Source: Fusibacter_D sp033549245 (GTDB lineage Bacteria > Bacillota > Clostridia > Peptostreptococcales > Acidaminobacteraceae). Taken from it: a stretch of 64,000 nt of DNA. Where the stretch lies: the NCBI GenBank assembly GCA_033549245.1, contig JAWSUW010000002.1, forward strand, positions 1 through 64,000, in the 5' to 3' direction. Positions 25,400-34,203 of the stretch are shown piece by piece. Both the position numbers and the translations under genes were made by a program. Within the stretch, counting starts at the first letter, position 1. Each line of letters starts with the position of its first letter. The notes under the pieces are model-generated. The model was not told where the DNA came from. It did not search any database and saw only the letters and a list, made by a program, of their open reading frames with translations.

Positions 25400-26611
25400 T
25401 CAATAGACTTGTTTCACAACGTAACCTACATGGTTCAATCCATGAACTATATTATTTATATGTTCATGTCCATTGGTTTCGACAGTAACCTGTAACTGTA
25501 CATGATTGAATCTGTCAAAATTCATGAACTGGTTATGATCCAGCTTGATGACATTCGCCTTATGATCCGATAGAATCTGTGAAATCGTCAATAGTTGTCC
25601 GGGGGTATCCGGTAAATCCACAGAGAAACAAAATATTCGTCCCCTTTTTGTGAGTCCCTTGTTGATCATAGCAGATACTGTGACCACATCTATATTGCCT
25701 CCAGAAAGCACACTGACAATGGTTTTGTTTTTCACATTCAGTTTTTTGATGGCTGCCAAACTGAGTGCACCCGAATTTTCCGAAACGATTTTGTGTTTTT
25801 CAAGCAGCATGAGAAATGCATCCATAATTTCATAATCACTTACTGCAACCATTTCATCCACCACTTGTTTTGCGATCTCAAAAGTTTTTTCGCCCACTGC
25901 TTTGACCGCAACCCCATCTGCTACTGTATGAACTGAGGTCAGTCTGACGATTTCACCTTGATCGAGTGCATTCTTCATTGACATAGCACCTTCTGGCTCG
26001 ACACCGATCACTCTGCAGCTCGGATTGACACTCTTCACATATGCACCGATTCCACTAATTAGTCCACCACCACCGGCAGGTACCAGAATGATATCTGCAC
26101 TTGGCAATTGATCGAGGATTTCCTTTCCTATCGTCCCTTGCCCAGCAATCACATCGTAGTCATTGAACGGATGGACCATTGTCGCTCCACGTCTGGTTTG
26201 AAGATCCAGTGCGTGGGCGTAAGCATCATCGTAGGAATCCCCATAAAGCACTACTTCTGCTCCATAATTTTTAGTCGCATTGATTTTGATAAGTGGTGTT
26301 GTTGTTGGCATGACGATGGTGGCACAGGTTCCCATAAGACTCGCTGCGTATGCGACACCTTGAGCATGATTGCCCGCTGAAGCAGTTATCACGCCTGATT
26401 TACGCTCCTCTTCATTCAGTTGAGCCAACTTATTGTAAGCACCTCTAATTTTGAAAGCGCCTGTTTTTTGAAGATTTTCAGGTTTGATGTAAACTCTATT
26501 GTTAGATTCAGTGCTGAAAAAATCGCTGTAGATTAAATCCGTTTGATCGAGTATGCCCTTAAGCCTCAGGTCTGCATCGAGAATGCTCTCATAAACTGCA
26601 TTTAATGTCAT
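25400..26611 (-). CDS. ilvA: threonine ammonia-lyase with ACT domain
   Basis: 403 aa. It deaminates threonine to 2-oxobutanoate, the first committed step to isoleucine. The PLP lysine lies in KTGAFKIRGAYNK, the phosphate loop in VPAGGGGLISGIG, and SGNIDVVTVS follows. The C-terminal 75 residues are one ACT domain (DLPDTPGQLLTISQILSDHK), which binds isoleucine or valine. Length matches the TIGR01127-type enzyme. Its start overlaps the ilvB stop by 4 nt. It is the last ilv gene of the operon. Confidence 0.92.
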   Translation of the reverse strand: MTLNAVYESILDADLRLKGILDQTDLIYSDFFSTESNNRVYIKPENLQKTGAFKIRGAYNKLAQLNEEERKSGVITASAGNHAQGVAYAASLMGTCATIVMPTTTPLIKINATKNYGAEVVLYGDSYDDAYAHALDLQTRRGATMVHPFNDYDVIAGQGTIGKEILDQLPSADIILVPAGGGGLISGIGAYVKSVNPSCRVIGVEPEGAMSMKNALDQGEIVRLTSVHTVADGVAVKAVGEKTFEIAKQVVDEMVAVSDYEIMDAFLMLLEKHKIVSENSGALSLAAIKKLNVKNKTIVSVLSGGNIDVVTVSAMINKGLTKRGRIFCFSVDLPDTPGQLLTISQILSDHKANVIKLDHNQFMNFDRFNHVQLQVTVETNGHEHINNIVHGLNHVGYVVKQVY

Positions 26612-28269
26612 AATCGCACCTCACTTTTTATAATTTCGAATGCTGTTACCATTTCGGTGATCCCTTTTCCTGGTGGAATAATCGGATACACATTTTCATC
26701 ATGATCAATGATACAATCCACAACAACCGGACGTTTAGTGCTTTTGATTTTCTCTAGTACTGCTTCAAGTTCATCGATGCTTCTCACCCTATAGCCATCA
26801 ATACCGTAAGCTTCTGCCAACTTCACGAAATCGACAGAATCATCTCCATCGGTCTCACTGAATCTCGCATCACAAAATAAGCGCTGCCACTGTCTGACCA
26901 TTCCAAGGGCATTGTTATTGAATACAAAAGTTTTGAGAGGAATATTATACTTGCTTACCGTTCCCAGTTCATTTGAATTCATCTTGAAACTACCATCTCC
27001 AGCAATATGGACAACGGTCTGTTCGGGATTACCGATTTGAGCCCCAATAGCAGCGCCAAGACCAAAACCCATTGTTCCGAGTCCTCCGGATGTTATAAAC
27101 TTTCGTGGCTTTTCAAATCCATAATACTGGGCAGTCCACATTTGGTGCTGTCCCACCTCTGTCACGACTATAGTGTCCTCACCAAATGTTCGTCTAATCG
27201 CTGAGAGCATCTGTTTTGCTTTATGATCTAATTCTTTTTCTTGTCCTTTCATCGATAATGGTGGCCAGCTATAACCACTCAATTTTTCGCTGATCATGGT
27301 CAAAACATCCTTCACATCTCCAACAATCGGATACATGATTTCCTTGTTTTTTCCGACTTCATTGATGTCTATGTCTACTTGGATGATTTTTGCATCTGAG
27401 CAGAATTTGTCTGAAGCACTTATGACGCGATCACTGAACCGTGCACCAACTGCAAGTATGACATCGGCGTTTGATATGCAGTTATTTGCTTCCACAGAAC
27501 CATGCATACCGATAAGACCATAAGATAATTGATGACTCTGCGGAAAAGCTCCACTTCCCATAAGAGTGTTGACTACGGGGATGTTTGAGCGAATGGCAAA
27601 TTCATTTAAAACATCACTGGCGCCCGAAATTCCAATACCCCCACCTGCTAATATCACGGGGTTTTTCGCCTTTTTAAGCGCATCAACCGCAACCTCAATA
27701 GCATCTATATCCAAACTCGACGCCATATGCTTATGCTCATTGGTTTCACCTCGATATTCTGCCATTTGAGTCATAATATCTTTAGGAATATCGATCAATA
27801 CCGGTCCAGGTCGACCTGACCTTGCTATTTCAAATGCCCTCATGAGTGTACTTTCGATTTGATCGACAGTCTTAACCATTTCACAATGTTTGGTTATGGT
27901 CAGAGTCATTGCTGTAATATCCACTTCTTGAAACGAATCTCTACCAATCAAAGGTCTACCCACCTGACCAGTGATAATGACAAGAGGCATGGAGTCCATA
28001 TATGCCGTTGCAATACCGGTAATGGTATTGGTTGCACCAGGTCCCGATGTGACAATGCAAACACCAACTTTCCCTGTAGTCCTGGCATACCCGTCAGCCG
28101 CATGAACTGCACCTTGCTCATGACACGTCCTATAGTGTTTCATTGGATACTTCGCGTCGTAGAGCGCATCATATAAAGGAATCACAGCTCCACCGGGAAA
28201 ACCGAATATGGTTTCAACTTTTTGAGCGTTGAGACACTCTATTACTATCTGCGCACCACTTATTATCAT
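26608..28269 (-). CDS. ilvB: acetolactate synthase, large catalytic subunit
   Basis: 553 aa. It condenses pyruvate with pyruvate or 2-oxobutanoate, with TPP, FAD and Mg. The N-terminal Glu of the TPP site lies in YRTCHEQGAVHAADGYART. The diphosphate-binding motif is HIAGDGSFKMNSNELGTVSK ending at FNN, with the usual spacing, and VGQHQMWTAQYYGFEKPRKF is present. GAGGAGG precedes the ATG. The regulatory subunit is encoded at the head of the same operon. Confidence 0.95.
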   Translation of the reverse strand: MIISGAQIVIECLNAQKVETIFGFPGGAVIPLYDALYDAKYPMKHYRTCHEQGAVHAADGYARTTGKVGVCIVTSGPGATNTITGIATAYMDSMPLVIITGQVGRPLIGRDSFQEVDITAMTLTITKHCEMVKTVDQIESTLMRAFEIARSGRPGPVLIDIPKDIMTQMAEYRGETNEHKHMASSLDIDAIEVAVDALKKAKNPVILAGGGIGISGASDVLNEFAIRSNIPVVNTLMGSGAFPQSHQLSYGLIGMHGSVEANNCISNADVILAVGARFSDRVISASDKFCSDAKIIQVDIDINEVGKNKEIMYPIVGDVKDVLTMISEKLSGYSWPPLSMKGQEKELDHKAKQMLSAIRRTFGEDTIVVTEVGQHQMWTAQYYGFEKPRKFITSGGLGTMGFGLGAAIGAQIGNPEQTVVHIAGDGSFKMNSNELGTVSKYNIPLKTFVFNNNALGMVRQWQRLFCDARFSETDGDDSVDFVKLAEAYGIDGYRVRSIDELEAVLEKIKSTKRPVVVDCIIDHDENVYPIIPPGKGITEMVTAFEIIKSEVRL

Positions 28270-28287
28270 TGTGACTCCTCCTCTGTT

Positions 28288-29952
28288 TTATTTTCCAAAC
28301 ACAGCTCCTTCTGATGCTGACGAGACAAGTCTCGCATACCTGGCCAAATACCCTTTGACACTGAGCTGTTTCGGTTTGAATGCAAGCAAACGTTTCCTTA
28401 CTTCTTCATCTGTGAGATGATGATCCAGTGTCCCTTTTGATATATCAATACTGATCTGATCGCCTTCCTCAATAAGGGCGATTGGTCCTCCCTCTTGAGC
28501 TTCAGGAGATATATGTCCTATAGCCGCACCTCGCGTCGCACCTGAAAATCTTCCATCGGTAAGGAGTGCGACGTGTTCGTCGAGCCCCATCCCCGCAAGT
28601 GTTGAAGTCGGTGTGAGCATCTCTGGCATCCCTGGTCCTCCCTTGGGGCCTTCATACCTGATGACAACCACATCACCCTTATGGATATGACCACTCATTA
28701 TCGCTTCTACAGCCGTAGCTTCACCATCAAACACGCGTGCAGGTCCAGTATGTCTCATCATGGAATCTGCAACCGCCGATTTCTTAACCACAGCACCTTT
28801 TGGAGCGAGTGAACCTCTTAAGACTTGTATACCACCCGAATCACTATAAGGTGCATCAAATGATTTGATGACATGACCATCTGCAGATTTCTTCTTGTGT
28901 TTTTTGACACCATCACCCAGTGTGTTTCCTTGTACTGTAGGTGCATCACCATAAAGAAGCCCAGCTTCTTCGAGTTGATACAGTACTGTTTGAAGTCCTC
29001 CCACTTTATAAAGGTCCTCCATGTGATGTTGACCGACAGGACTTAAACGACAAAGGTTTGGAGTGGATCTACTGATTGCATTCACCCATTCAAGATCGAA
29101 CGGCACATCGGATTCGTGTGCAATCGCTGTGAGATGCAATATGGTGTTGGTGGAACAACCAAGGGCCATGTCCAGCCTTAGTGCATTATGGAAAGCTTCT
29201 TTCGTGAACAACCTGGAACTTGTGAAATCATCAGTGACGAGCTCCACTATTCGCATTCCTGTTTGTTTCGCCAGTCTGATCCTTTCAGAGTAAACTGCAG
29301 GTATTGTTCCATTTCCAGGTAAGGCAATCCCAATCGCTTCAGTCATGCAGTTCATGGAATTCGCAGTGTACATTCCAGAACACGACCCACAAGTCGGACA
29401 TGCACTTTCTTCATATTCCGACAATGTTTCCATTGACATTTTACCGGCTTTTACAGCTCCGACGGCTTCAAAGACGCTGCTTAGGTCGACTACAGTTCCA
29501 TTTGTCTCACCTGCAAGCATTGGACCTCCACTGATCAAGATCGTTGGGAGATTAAGTCTCGCAGCCGCCATCAACATGCCTGGAACAATTTTGTCACAGT
29601 TTGGCACAAGCACTATTCCATCTAAGCTATGAGCCATCACCATGATTTCTATTGAATCTGCTATTACCTCTCTGCTGGCTAGAGAATACCGCATCCCCTC
29701 ATGGTTCATGGCTAGACCATCGCATACTCCAATCGTAGGGAATTCCATTGGAGTACCACCGTTAATTCTGATTCCTGCTTTGACTGCATCTGTAATGTTT
29801 TTAAGATGGGAATGGCCAGGTACGACTTCACTGAATGCACTGACAACACCGATCAAAGGTTGTGACATCTCTTGATCCGTCAATCCAAGTGCTTTTAGTA
29901 GCGATCTGTGAGGGGCACGTTCTATGCCTTTGGTCAATTTGTGACTACGCAT
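28288..29952 (-). CDS. ilvD: dihydroxy-acid dehydratase
   Basis: 554 aa, full length. It dehydrates dihydroxy-isovalerate and dihydroxy-methylvalerate. Iron-sulfur ligands are seen in VPNCDKIVPGM and ESACPTCGSCSGMYTANSMN. The C-terminal DGRFSGATRGAAIGHISPEA is the active-site signature with the catalytic Ser. The ATG follows the ilvC stop with no gap (TAG-ATG) and AGGAGG overlaps the end of ilvC, so translation is coupled. The cluster is oxygen-sensitive in many relatives. Confidence 0.95.
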   Translation of the reverse strand: MRSHKLTKGIERAPHRSLLKALGLTDQEMSQPLIGVVSAFSEVVPGHSHLKNITDAVKAGIRINGGTPMEFPTIGVCDGLAMNHEGMRYSLASREVIADSIEIMVMAHSLDGIVLVPNCDKIVPGMLMAAARLNLPTILISGGPMLAGETNGTVVDLSSVFEAVGAVKAGKMSMETLSEYEESACPTCGSCSGMYTANSMNCMTEAIGIALPGNGTIPAVYSERIRLAKQTGMRIVELVTDDFTSSRLFTKEAFHNALRLDMALGCSTNTILHLTAIAHESDVPFDLEWVNAISRSTPNLCRLSPVGQHHMEDLYKVGGLQTVLYQLEEAGLLYGDAPTVQGNTLGDGVKKHKKKSADGHVIKSFDAPYSDSGGIQVLRGSLAPKGAVVKKSAVADSMMRHTGPARVFDGEATAVEAIMSGHIHKGDVVVIRYEGPKGGPGMPEMLTPTSTLAGMGLDEHVALLTDGRFSGATRGAAIGHISPEAQEGGPIALIEEGDQISIDISKGTLDHHLTDEEVRKRLLAFKPKQLSVKGYLARYARLVSSASEGAVFGK

Positions 29953-30954
29953 CTAGGCCTCCTGTTTTGGCAGCCAACTCATCATTGATCGGAGTTTCTT
30001 ACCTACAGCAACCATTGGATGTTCCTTTTCTTGGCGTCTACGCGCATTGAACATCGGTCTATTGGCCATATTTTCAAGAATCCAAGCCTGAGCGAATTCT
30101 CCACTTTGAATCTCGGAAAGCACTTTTTTCATTTCGAGCCTTGTCTCATCCGTTATAATTCTCTTTCCAACTTTGTAATCTCCATATTCCGCAGTGTCAC
30201 TTACAGAATATCTCATCCGCTCGAATCCACCTTCATATAGAAGATCCACAATCAACTTGAGCTCGTGGAGACATTCGAAGTAAGCCACTTCCTCTTGGTA
30301 TCCCGCATCCACCAAAGTATCAAAACCAGCTTTGATCAGTTCACTGACTCCGCCACAAAGAACAGCCTGTTCACCGAACAAATCCGTCTCTGTCTCCTCT
30401 TTGAAAGTCGTTTCGATTATGCCCGCCTTGGCACAGCCTATTCCGGCTGCATATGCCATTGCATATTTTCTGGCATTTCCTGTGGCATCTTGATAAACAG
30501 CAAAAAGTGCAGGTACTCCATTGCCTTCGGTGTACAGCCTTCTTACGAGATGTCCCGGACTCTTTGGTGCGACCATGAACACATCCACATCTTCAGGTGG
30601 CACGATTTGATTAAAGTGGACATTGAATCCATGTGCAAAGACCAGTGCAGCTCCTTTTTTCATATTGGCTCTTACCACATCGTTGTATACTTTTGCCTGC
30701 TTTTCATCTGGCAAAAGCATCATTACAAAGTCAGCTTCTTTGACAGCATCCTCGCTGACTTTCACATCCAGCCCCGCTTTCACAGCACGATCCCAGCTTT
30801 TTGATCCGTCATATAAACCTACTACGACATCGACACCACTTTCTTTAAGATTAAGTGAGTGTGCATGACCTTGACTGCCATAACCTAGTACAGCAACCTT
30901 CTTTCCACTAAATACTGATAAATCACATGAATCCTCATAAAACATCTTCGCCAT
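29953..30954 (-). CDS. ilvC: ketol-acid reductoisomerase, class I
   Basis: 333 aa. It isomerises and reduces acetolactate and acetohydroxybutyrate. The Rossmann motif AVLGYGSQGHAHSLNLKESG is followed by VVGLYDGSKSWDRA, the cofactor-selecting loop. Here Tyr-Asp stands where NADPH enzymes usually have Arg. Catalytic residues appear in KSPGHLVRR, ETDLFGEQAVLCGG and the C-terminal knot SDTAEYG. The start is MAKMFYED, 5 nt after GGAGG, not the ATG four codons earlier. Confidence 0.94.
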   Translation of the reverse strand: MAKMFYEDSCDLSVFSGKKVAVLGYGSQGHAHSLNLKESGVDVVVGLYDGSKSWDRAVKAGLDVKVSEDAVKEADFVMMLLPDEKQAKVYNDVVRANMKKGAALVFAHGFNVHFNQIVPPEDVDVFMVAPKSPGHLVRRLYTEGNGVPALFAVYQDATGNARKYAMAYAAGIGCAKAGIIETTFKEETETDLFGEQAVLCGGVSELIKAGFDTLVDAGYQEEVAYFECLHELKLIVDLLYEGGFERMRYSVSDTAEYGDYKVGKRIITDETRLEMKKVLSEIQSGEFAQAWILENMANRPMFNARRRQEKEHPMVAVGKKLRSMMSWLPKQEA

Positions 30955-30972
30955 AACTGCCTCCATTAAATT

Positions 30973-31203
30973 TTATATTTCTTCTACTGTGTGTACATCC
31001 ACTACTTTTCCTACCGTATTCATCGCAACCGTAAATGTTGGCCCCTCGTCAGCAAGCGTGATGTTCAGCCATGCTCCCGATTTGAATTCATCTGCCTCCA
31101 TTAGGATCTTTCTCATGCTGTAACCTTTTCGCTTTAAAAGTGCTGTTACCCGCATCATGACCTCTGGTTCATTTTCGATATAAGCTCTCAGTGTTCTTTC
31201 CAT
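30973..31203 (-). CDS. ilvN: acetolactate synthase small (regulatory) subunit, short ACT form
   Basis: 76 aa consisting only of an ACT domain (LRAYIENEPEVMMRVTALLK ... GAWLNITLADEG). It is the length of IlvM-type subunits rather than the 160-aa IlvN/IlvH type. It would bind valine or another branched-chain amino acid and activate IlvB. The start is set by GGGAGG 5 nt upstream; the open frame continues into the T-box leader but has no ribosome site. First gene of the operon, directly after the leader. Confidence 0.85.
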   Translation of the reverse strand: MERTLRAYIENEPEVMMRVTALLKRKGYSMRKILMEADEFKSGAWLNITLADEGPTFTVAMNTVGKVVDVHTVEEI

Positions 31204-31243
31204 ATTTTCCTCCCAATTCCAATATTTTCTGTTTTTTGAACAC

Positions 31244-31279
31244 AAAAAACCCCTCGACAAAATATTATTTGTCGAGGGG
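31244..31279 (-). terminator. T-box-controlled terminator
   Basis: CCCCTCGACAA pairs with TTGTCGAGGGG around an AT loop and is followed by TTTTTT on the minus strand. It ends 40 nt before the ilvN start and overlaps the region that would form the antiterminator with the T-box sequence. Confidence 0.92.
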
Positions 31280-31538
31280 CGAGTATATTGATCCCGCGGT
31301 ACCACCCTGCATTCCAGCGTCAGCTGCTAACCAGATCGTTCGATTGAAGCTCCAATCGAATTAATCCTGACCATGTAACGTAAGTCAGCCCGGCGCAGTT
31401 TACTCGGAATCCCTTTAAACTTTGCTGCTCATGAGTGATTATTAAATATCCCCTTCATGCTACTTTCCACCAACCAGTAGCTCTCTGTAATGAATGTCCA
31501 GATATGTTTCTCTCAATCGACGCATTTGAAATCTATTA
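31244..31538 (-). promoter_or_regulatory. T-box riboswitch of the ilv operon
   Basis: The minus strand carries the T-box core AGGGTGGTACCGCGG (31294-31308) just ahead of the terminator. Upstream are a Stem I-like region with the GGTTGGTGGAAAGT apical part and an AATAATCACTC segment whose ATC could be the specifier (isoleucine codon). Uncharged tRNA would pair through its CCA end with the T-box and favour the antiterminator. The T-box assignment is firm; the isoleucine specifier is an inference consistent with the genes controlled. Confidence 0.93.
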
Positions 31539-31544
31539 AAATTC

Positions 31545-31573
31545 ATATTACACGTTAGTTAAGCACGTGTCAA
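31545..31573 (-). promoter_or_regulatory. promoter of the ilv operon
   Basis: Minus-strand TTGACA (31568-31573) and TAATAT (31545-31550), spacer 17 nt. ACACG...CGTGT forms an inverted repeat within the promoter and might be a repressor site. Confidence 0.8.
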
Positions 31574-31592
31574 CATATTTATTAAAAAAATG

Positions 31593-32483
31593 TCATCCTT
31601 TGTAAGCCTTCTCAATTTCAGCAATATCCAGTTTTTTCATTTCCAGAAATGCCTTTGTGACTCTGGCAATTGCTTCAGGATCCTTGTCATCCATCATGTC
31701 ATTCAAGACAGTTGGTGAGATTTGCCATGATACGCCATACTTGTCTTTGATCCAACCACATTGCTCAGCTTCCGGTACAGCTGACAGTTTGTCCCAGTAG
31801 TAATCGATTTCTTCTTGTGTGTCACAGTTGATGAGCAATGAAACCCCTTCACTGAATGTAAACCCGTGGTCATATGCACTATCCATGATTGAGAAACTTT
31901 GTCCCTCTAGAACAAATTCAGCGAAATTGATCATATCGGGTTTATTTGGAGGAAATCCCTCTCCATATCTAGAGACAGACTTCCGTTCAGATTTACCGAA
32001 AATATCCACGTAATAATCGATTGCCTCCTCAGCATGACCGCAATTGTCTTCGACAAACATGAGCGCAGGTCTAATTTTAGTTTTAATCGGCTCATTACCT
32101 ACAACCATGATCTGCCAAGACACACCGAATTGATCTTCCACCCATCCATACAATTCACTGAAATCGTATTGATCAAGGGGCATCAGTGCCTGTCCCCCTT
32201 CGATGAATGCATCCCAATACTTCCTGGCTTCATCTTGATCCGCACATGAAATCATAAATGAAATGGATGGATTGATTTTAAAATAAGGCCCAGCTGAAAT
32301 CATCATCAGATTGATGTCCTCAATAGCAAGTGTCAAACTCTCCACATCACCTGAAGGTGTTCCTGTCATTAATGATTTGCTCAATAGTTTGCTGTTTTCA
32401 AATACGTTCAGATAAAATTCACTTGCTTTTCCAGCTTCTTGATCAAACCACAAACAGGTCATGATTTTTCTTATACCTTCCAT
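31593..32483 (-). CDS. VOC-family (PhnB-like) protein, two domains
   Basis: About 296 aa with two PhnB/glyoxalase-fold modules in tandem. Both share the pattern MTCLWFDQEAGKASEFYLNV ... FMISCADQDEARKYWDAF ... GVSWQI and FVEDNCGHAEEAIDYYVDIF ... GVSLLINCDTQEEIDYYWDK ... GVSWQISPTVL. Such proteins bind small molecules or metals; a specific enzyme role is unproven. The start is the ATG after GGAGGCGTGAT, immediately downstream of the SRPBCC gene stop. The pair is a common arrangement. Confidence 0.85.
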   Translation of the reverse strand: MEGIRKIMTCLWFDQEAGKASEFYLNVFENSKLLSKSLMTGTPSGDVESLTLAIEDINLMMISAGPYFKINPSISFMISCADQDEARKYWDAFIEGGQALMPLDQYDFSELYGWVEDQFGVSWQIMVVGNEPIKTKIRPALMFVEDNCGHAEEAIDYYVDIFGKSERKSVSRYGEGFPPNKPDMINFAEFVLEGQSFSIMDSAYDHGFTFSEGVSLLINCDTQEEIDYYWDKLSAVPEAEQCGWIKDKYGVSWQISPTVLNDMMDDKDPEAIARVTKAFLEMKKLDIAEIEKAYKG

Positions 32484-32484
32484 A

Positions 32485-32898
32485 TCACGCCTCCACATAT
32501 TTCTTGAAATTATTAAGTATTGCCTGCCAACCTTGTCTTTGCATATCTATTGAGTTTTCACCTTCTGCATCGAATTCGATGTTCACATCTGTACCCTCTT
32601 TCTGAGATTCGAAGTGGACATCCACTGTTCTACCATCGTCAAGAATATATACAATTCTGTTGAATGGCTCGATTTTTTCATATTTTCCCTCGAAATCAAA
32701 GCTCACTTTGCCGTCTCTCGACGCCATAGTATAACGGAATCTGCCACCTTCTCTCAGATCGTTTTCTGCTGATGGACAATGCCAATCCTCTGATGCATGA
32801 TTCCACTGCATCACGTGTCTGGGTTCAGTATAATGATCCCATACTTTTTGGACATTCTCATTTATTTTTGCACCTATTTGTACTTTTTTAAATTCCAT
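32485..32898 (-). CDS. SRPBCC (AHSA1-like) family protein
   Basis: 137 aa. KINENVQKVWDHYTEPRHVM followed by QWNHASEDWHCPSAENDLRE and GWQAILNNFKKYVEA is the AHSA1-type START-like fold with a hydrophobic ligand pocket. Substrate unknown. It is the first gene of a two-gene unit with the VOC protein, separated by a single base. Confidence 0.88.
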   Translation of the reverse strand: MEFKKVQIGAKINENVQKVWDHYTEPRHVMQWNHASEDWHCPSAENDLREGGRFRYTMASRDGKVSFDFEGKYEKIEPFNRIVYILDDGRTVDVHFESQKEGTDVNIEFDAEGENSIDMQRQGWQAILNNFKKYVEA

Positions 32899-32966
32899 TT
32901 TAACACCTACTTTCTTAGTAGGATTTATACCTCGATTAATTGATCATAAAACAACAAATAACAAAA

Positions 32967-33000
32967 CAAAAACTACAGTACAAGTGAACTGTAGTTTTTG
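32967..33000 (-). terminator. intrinsic terminator (minus strand)
   Basis: CAAAAACTACAGT pairs with ACTGTAGTTTTTG around an 8-nt loop and is followed on the minus strand by a T-rich stretch. It ends the SGNH hydrolase gene. Confidence 0.8.
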
Positions 33001-33028
33001 TTTGGAATCACAATAAATGTATATCAAA

Positions 33029-33922
33029 TCAATCCATTAGATCTTTATGCATATTTAAAATAAACTTGTATCCCAAATCGGTTGGATGAAGTGACACCGG
33101 AGCGCTATAATTTTGTTCAAAGTATGATGCCAAAGAACTCAAATCCCCTACAATAAGTTTATTGGGATTTTCATACTCTTTGAAATTGGAATAGACATCC
33201 ACCACTTTATAGTCAAAGTCATAGTTACTACTATCTGCCAAAGAATAAATTGCCCAATTCAGTCCCTGAATGGCTGGATCTACGTACTCATAAAGACTTG
33301 GACTAAATTTGAGGGGATTAAAGACTGTGTTGACATATATGTCCGCTTCAGAATTCAATGTTCTAATCAGAAAAATAATTTGCCCCCAGTTAGTTGCAAA
33401 ATCACTAATATAATTATCCATGTTTTCAGATAACACTTGGAGCATCCCATTGAATTGAGGATGAGTGGTCGGATCCATTTCCCATTCAGCTAAATCGGAA
33501 AACAATTTCAAATAATTTACTGTAAACTCATCAATCATATAGTTTTGGGCTATGAGTTCTTTGAATGCATCAAGGAATGGCCCCAACAGATCATTGCCTC
33601 CTATGCTGATGGTAATGACATCTGAAGCAGCAACATCGTTTTGCAGATCAGTTGAAAAGATCAAATCCATAAGCAAATCTTCACTTTTCTCTCCATCCTC
33701 TGCTAAGTTGATGTATGTAACTTCTCTGAATTTTCTGGTCAAATGCTCACTTAATAAATCCGTATACCCTATAAAATCAGTGGCTCCTGTTCCATATGCA
33801 ATGGAATCCCCTAAAGCGGTATACGTTATTTCCTGTTTTGTCCCTGCAAAAGCAGTAGATGATAGTATCATAACGATTGACATGAAAATAGCCAAAAAAA
33901 CTTTTGATTTGCTGTAACACAT
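33029..33922 (-). CDS. secreted SGNH/GDSL-type hydrolase
   Basis: 297 aa. A signal peptide (FLAIFMSIVMILSSTAFA) is followed by block I GDSIAYGTGA with the nucleophile Ser, block III SIGGNDLLG, and block V SLHPTDLGYKF with catalytic His and Asp. The family cleaves esters of lipids, glycans or peptidoglycan acetyl groups. It resembles the LipA/esterase-type SGNH proteins of Firmicutes. Monocistronic, with a terminator behind it. Confidence 0.88.
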   Translation of the reverse strand: MCYSKSKVFLAIFMSIVMILSSTAFAGTKQEITYTALGDSIAYGTGATDFIGYTDLLSEHLTRKFREVTYINLAEDGEKSEDLLMDLIFSTDLQNDVAASDVITISIGGNDLLGPFLDAFKELIAQNYMIDEFTVNYLKLFSDLAEWEMDPTTHPQFNGMLQVLSENMDNYISDFATNWGQIIFLIRTLNSEADIYVNTVFNPLKFSPSLYEYVDPAIQGLNWAIYSLADSSNYDFDYKVVDVYSNFKEYENPNKLIVGDLSSLASYFEQNYSAPVSLHPTDLGYKFILNMHKDLMD

Positions 33923-34110
33923 GATTATTCACTCCTTTAATCAATCACAAACTTCACTTTGCTACCCCTCTTTTTCTCATGTGAGTAGAATTTTATCTAA
34001 TAACTTTAGGGAGATTTCAGCACTCATAATACTGATGATTGATATTTTTTTAACACATGTTTTTGCATCTCATAAGATTTTATATATACCCAATATATCT
34101 ATTCTTATCA

Positions 34111-34125
34111 TTTTAAATGTTATAA
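34111..34125. promoter_or_regulatory. possible PerR box upstream of katG
   Basis: TTTTAAATGTTATAA is close to the PerR consensus TTATAATNATTATAA. It lies about 80 nt before katG, a usual PerR target. No peroxide regulator is in the window, so this is tentative. Confidence 0.35.
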
Positions 34126-34203
34126 AGCTTCATATGTTATGTTTCCCCTGGTATGGGTAATAAACTTGAATAACAAATATCATCTACAGAAGGAGGAATA
34201 TTC

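Noticed and set aside
30265..30804. Plus-strand frame of 179 codons
   Set aside because: It is the reverse shadow of ilvC.
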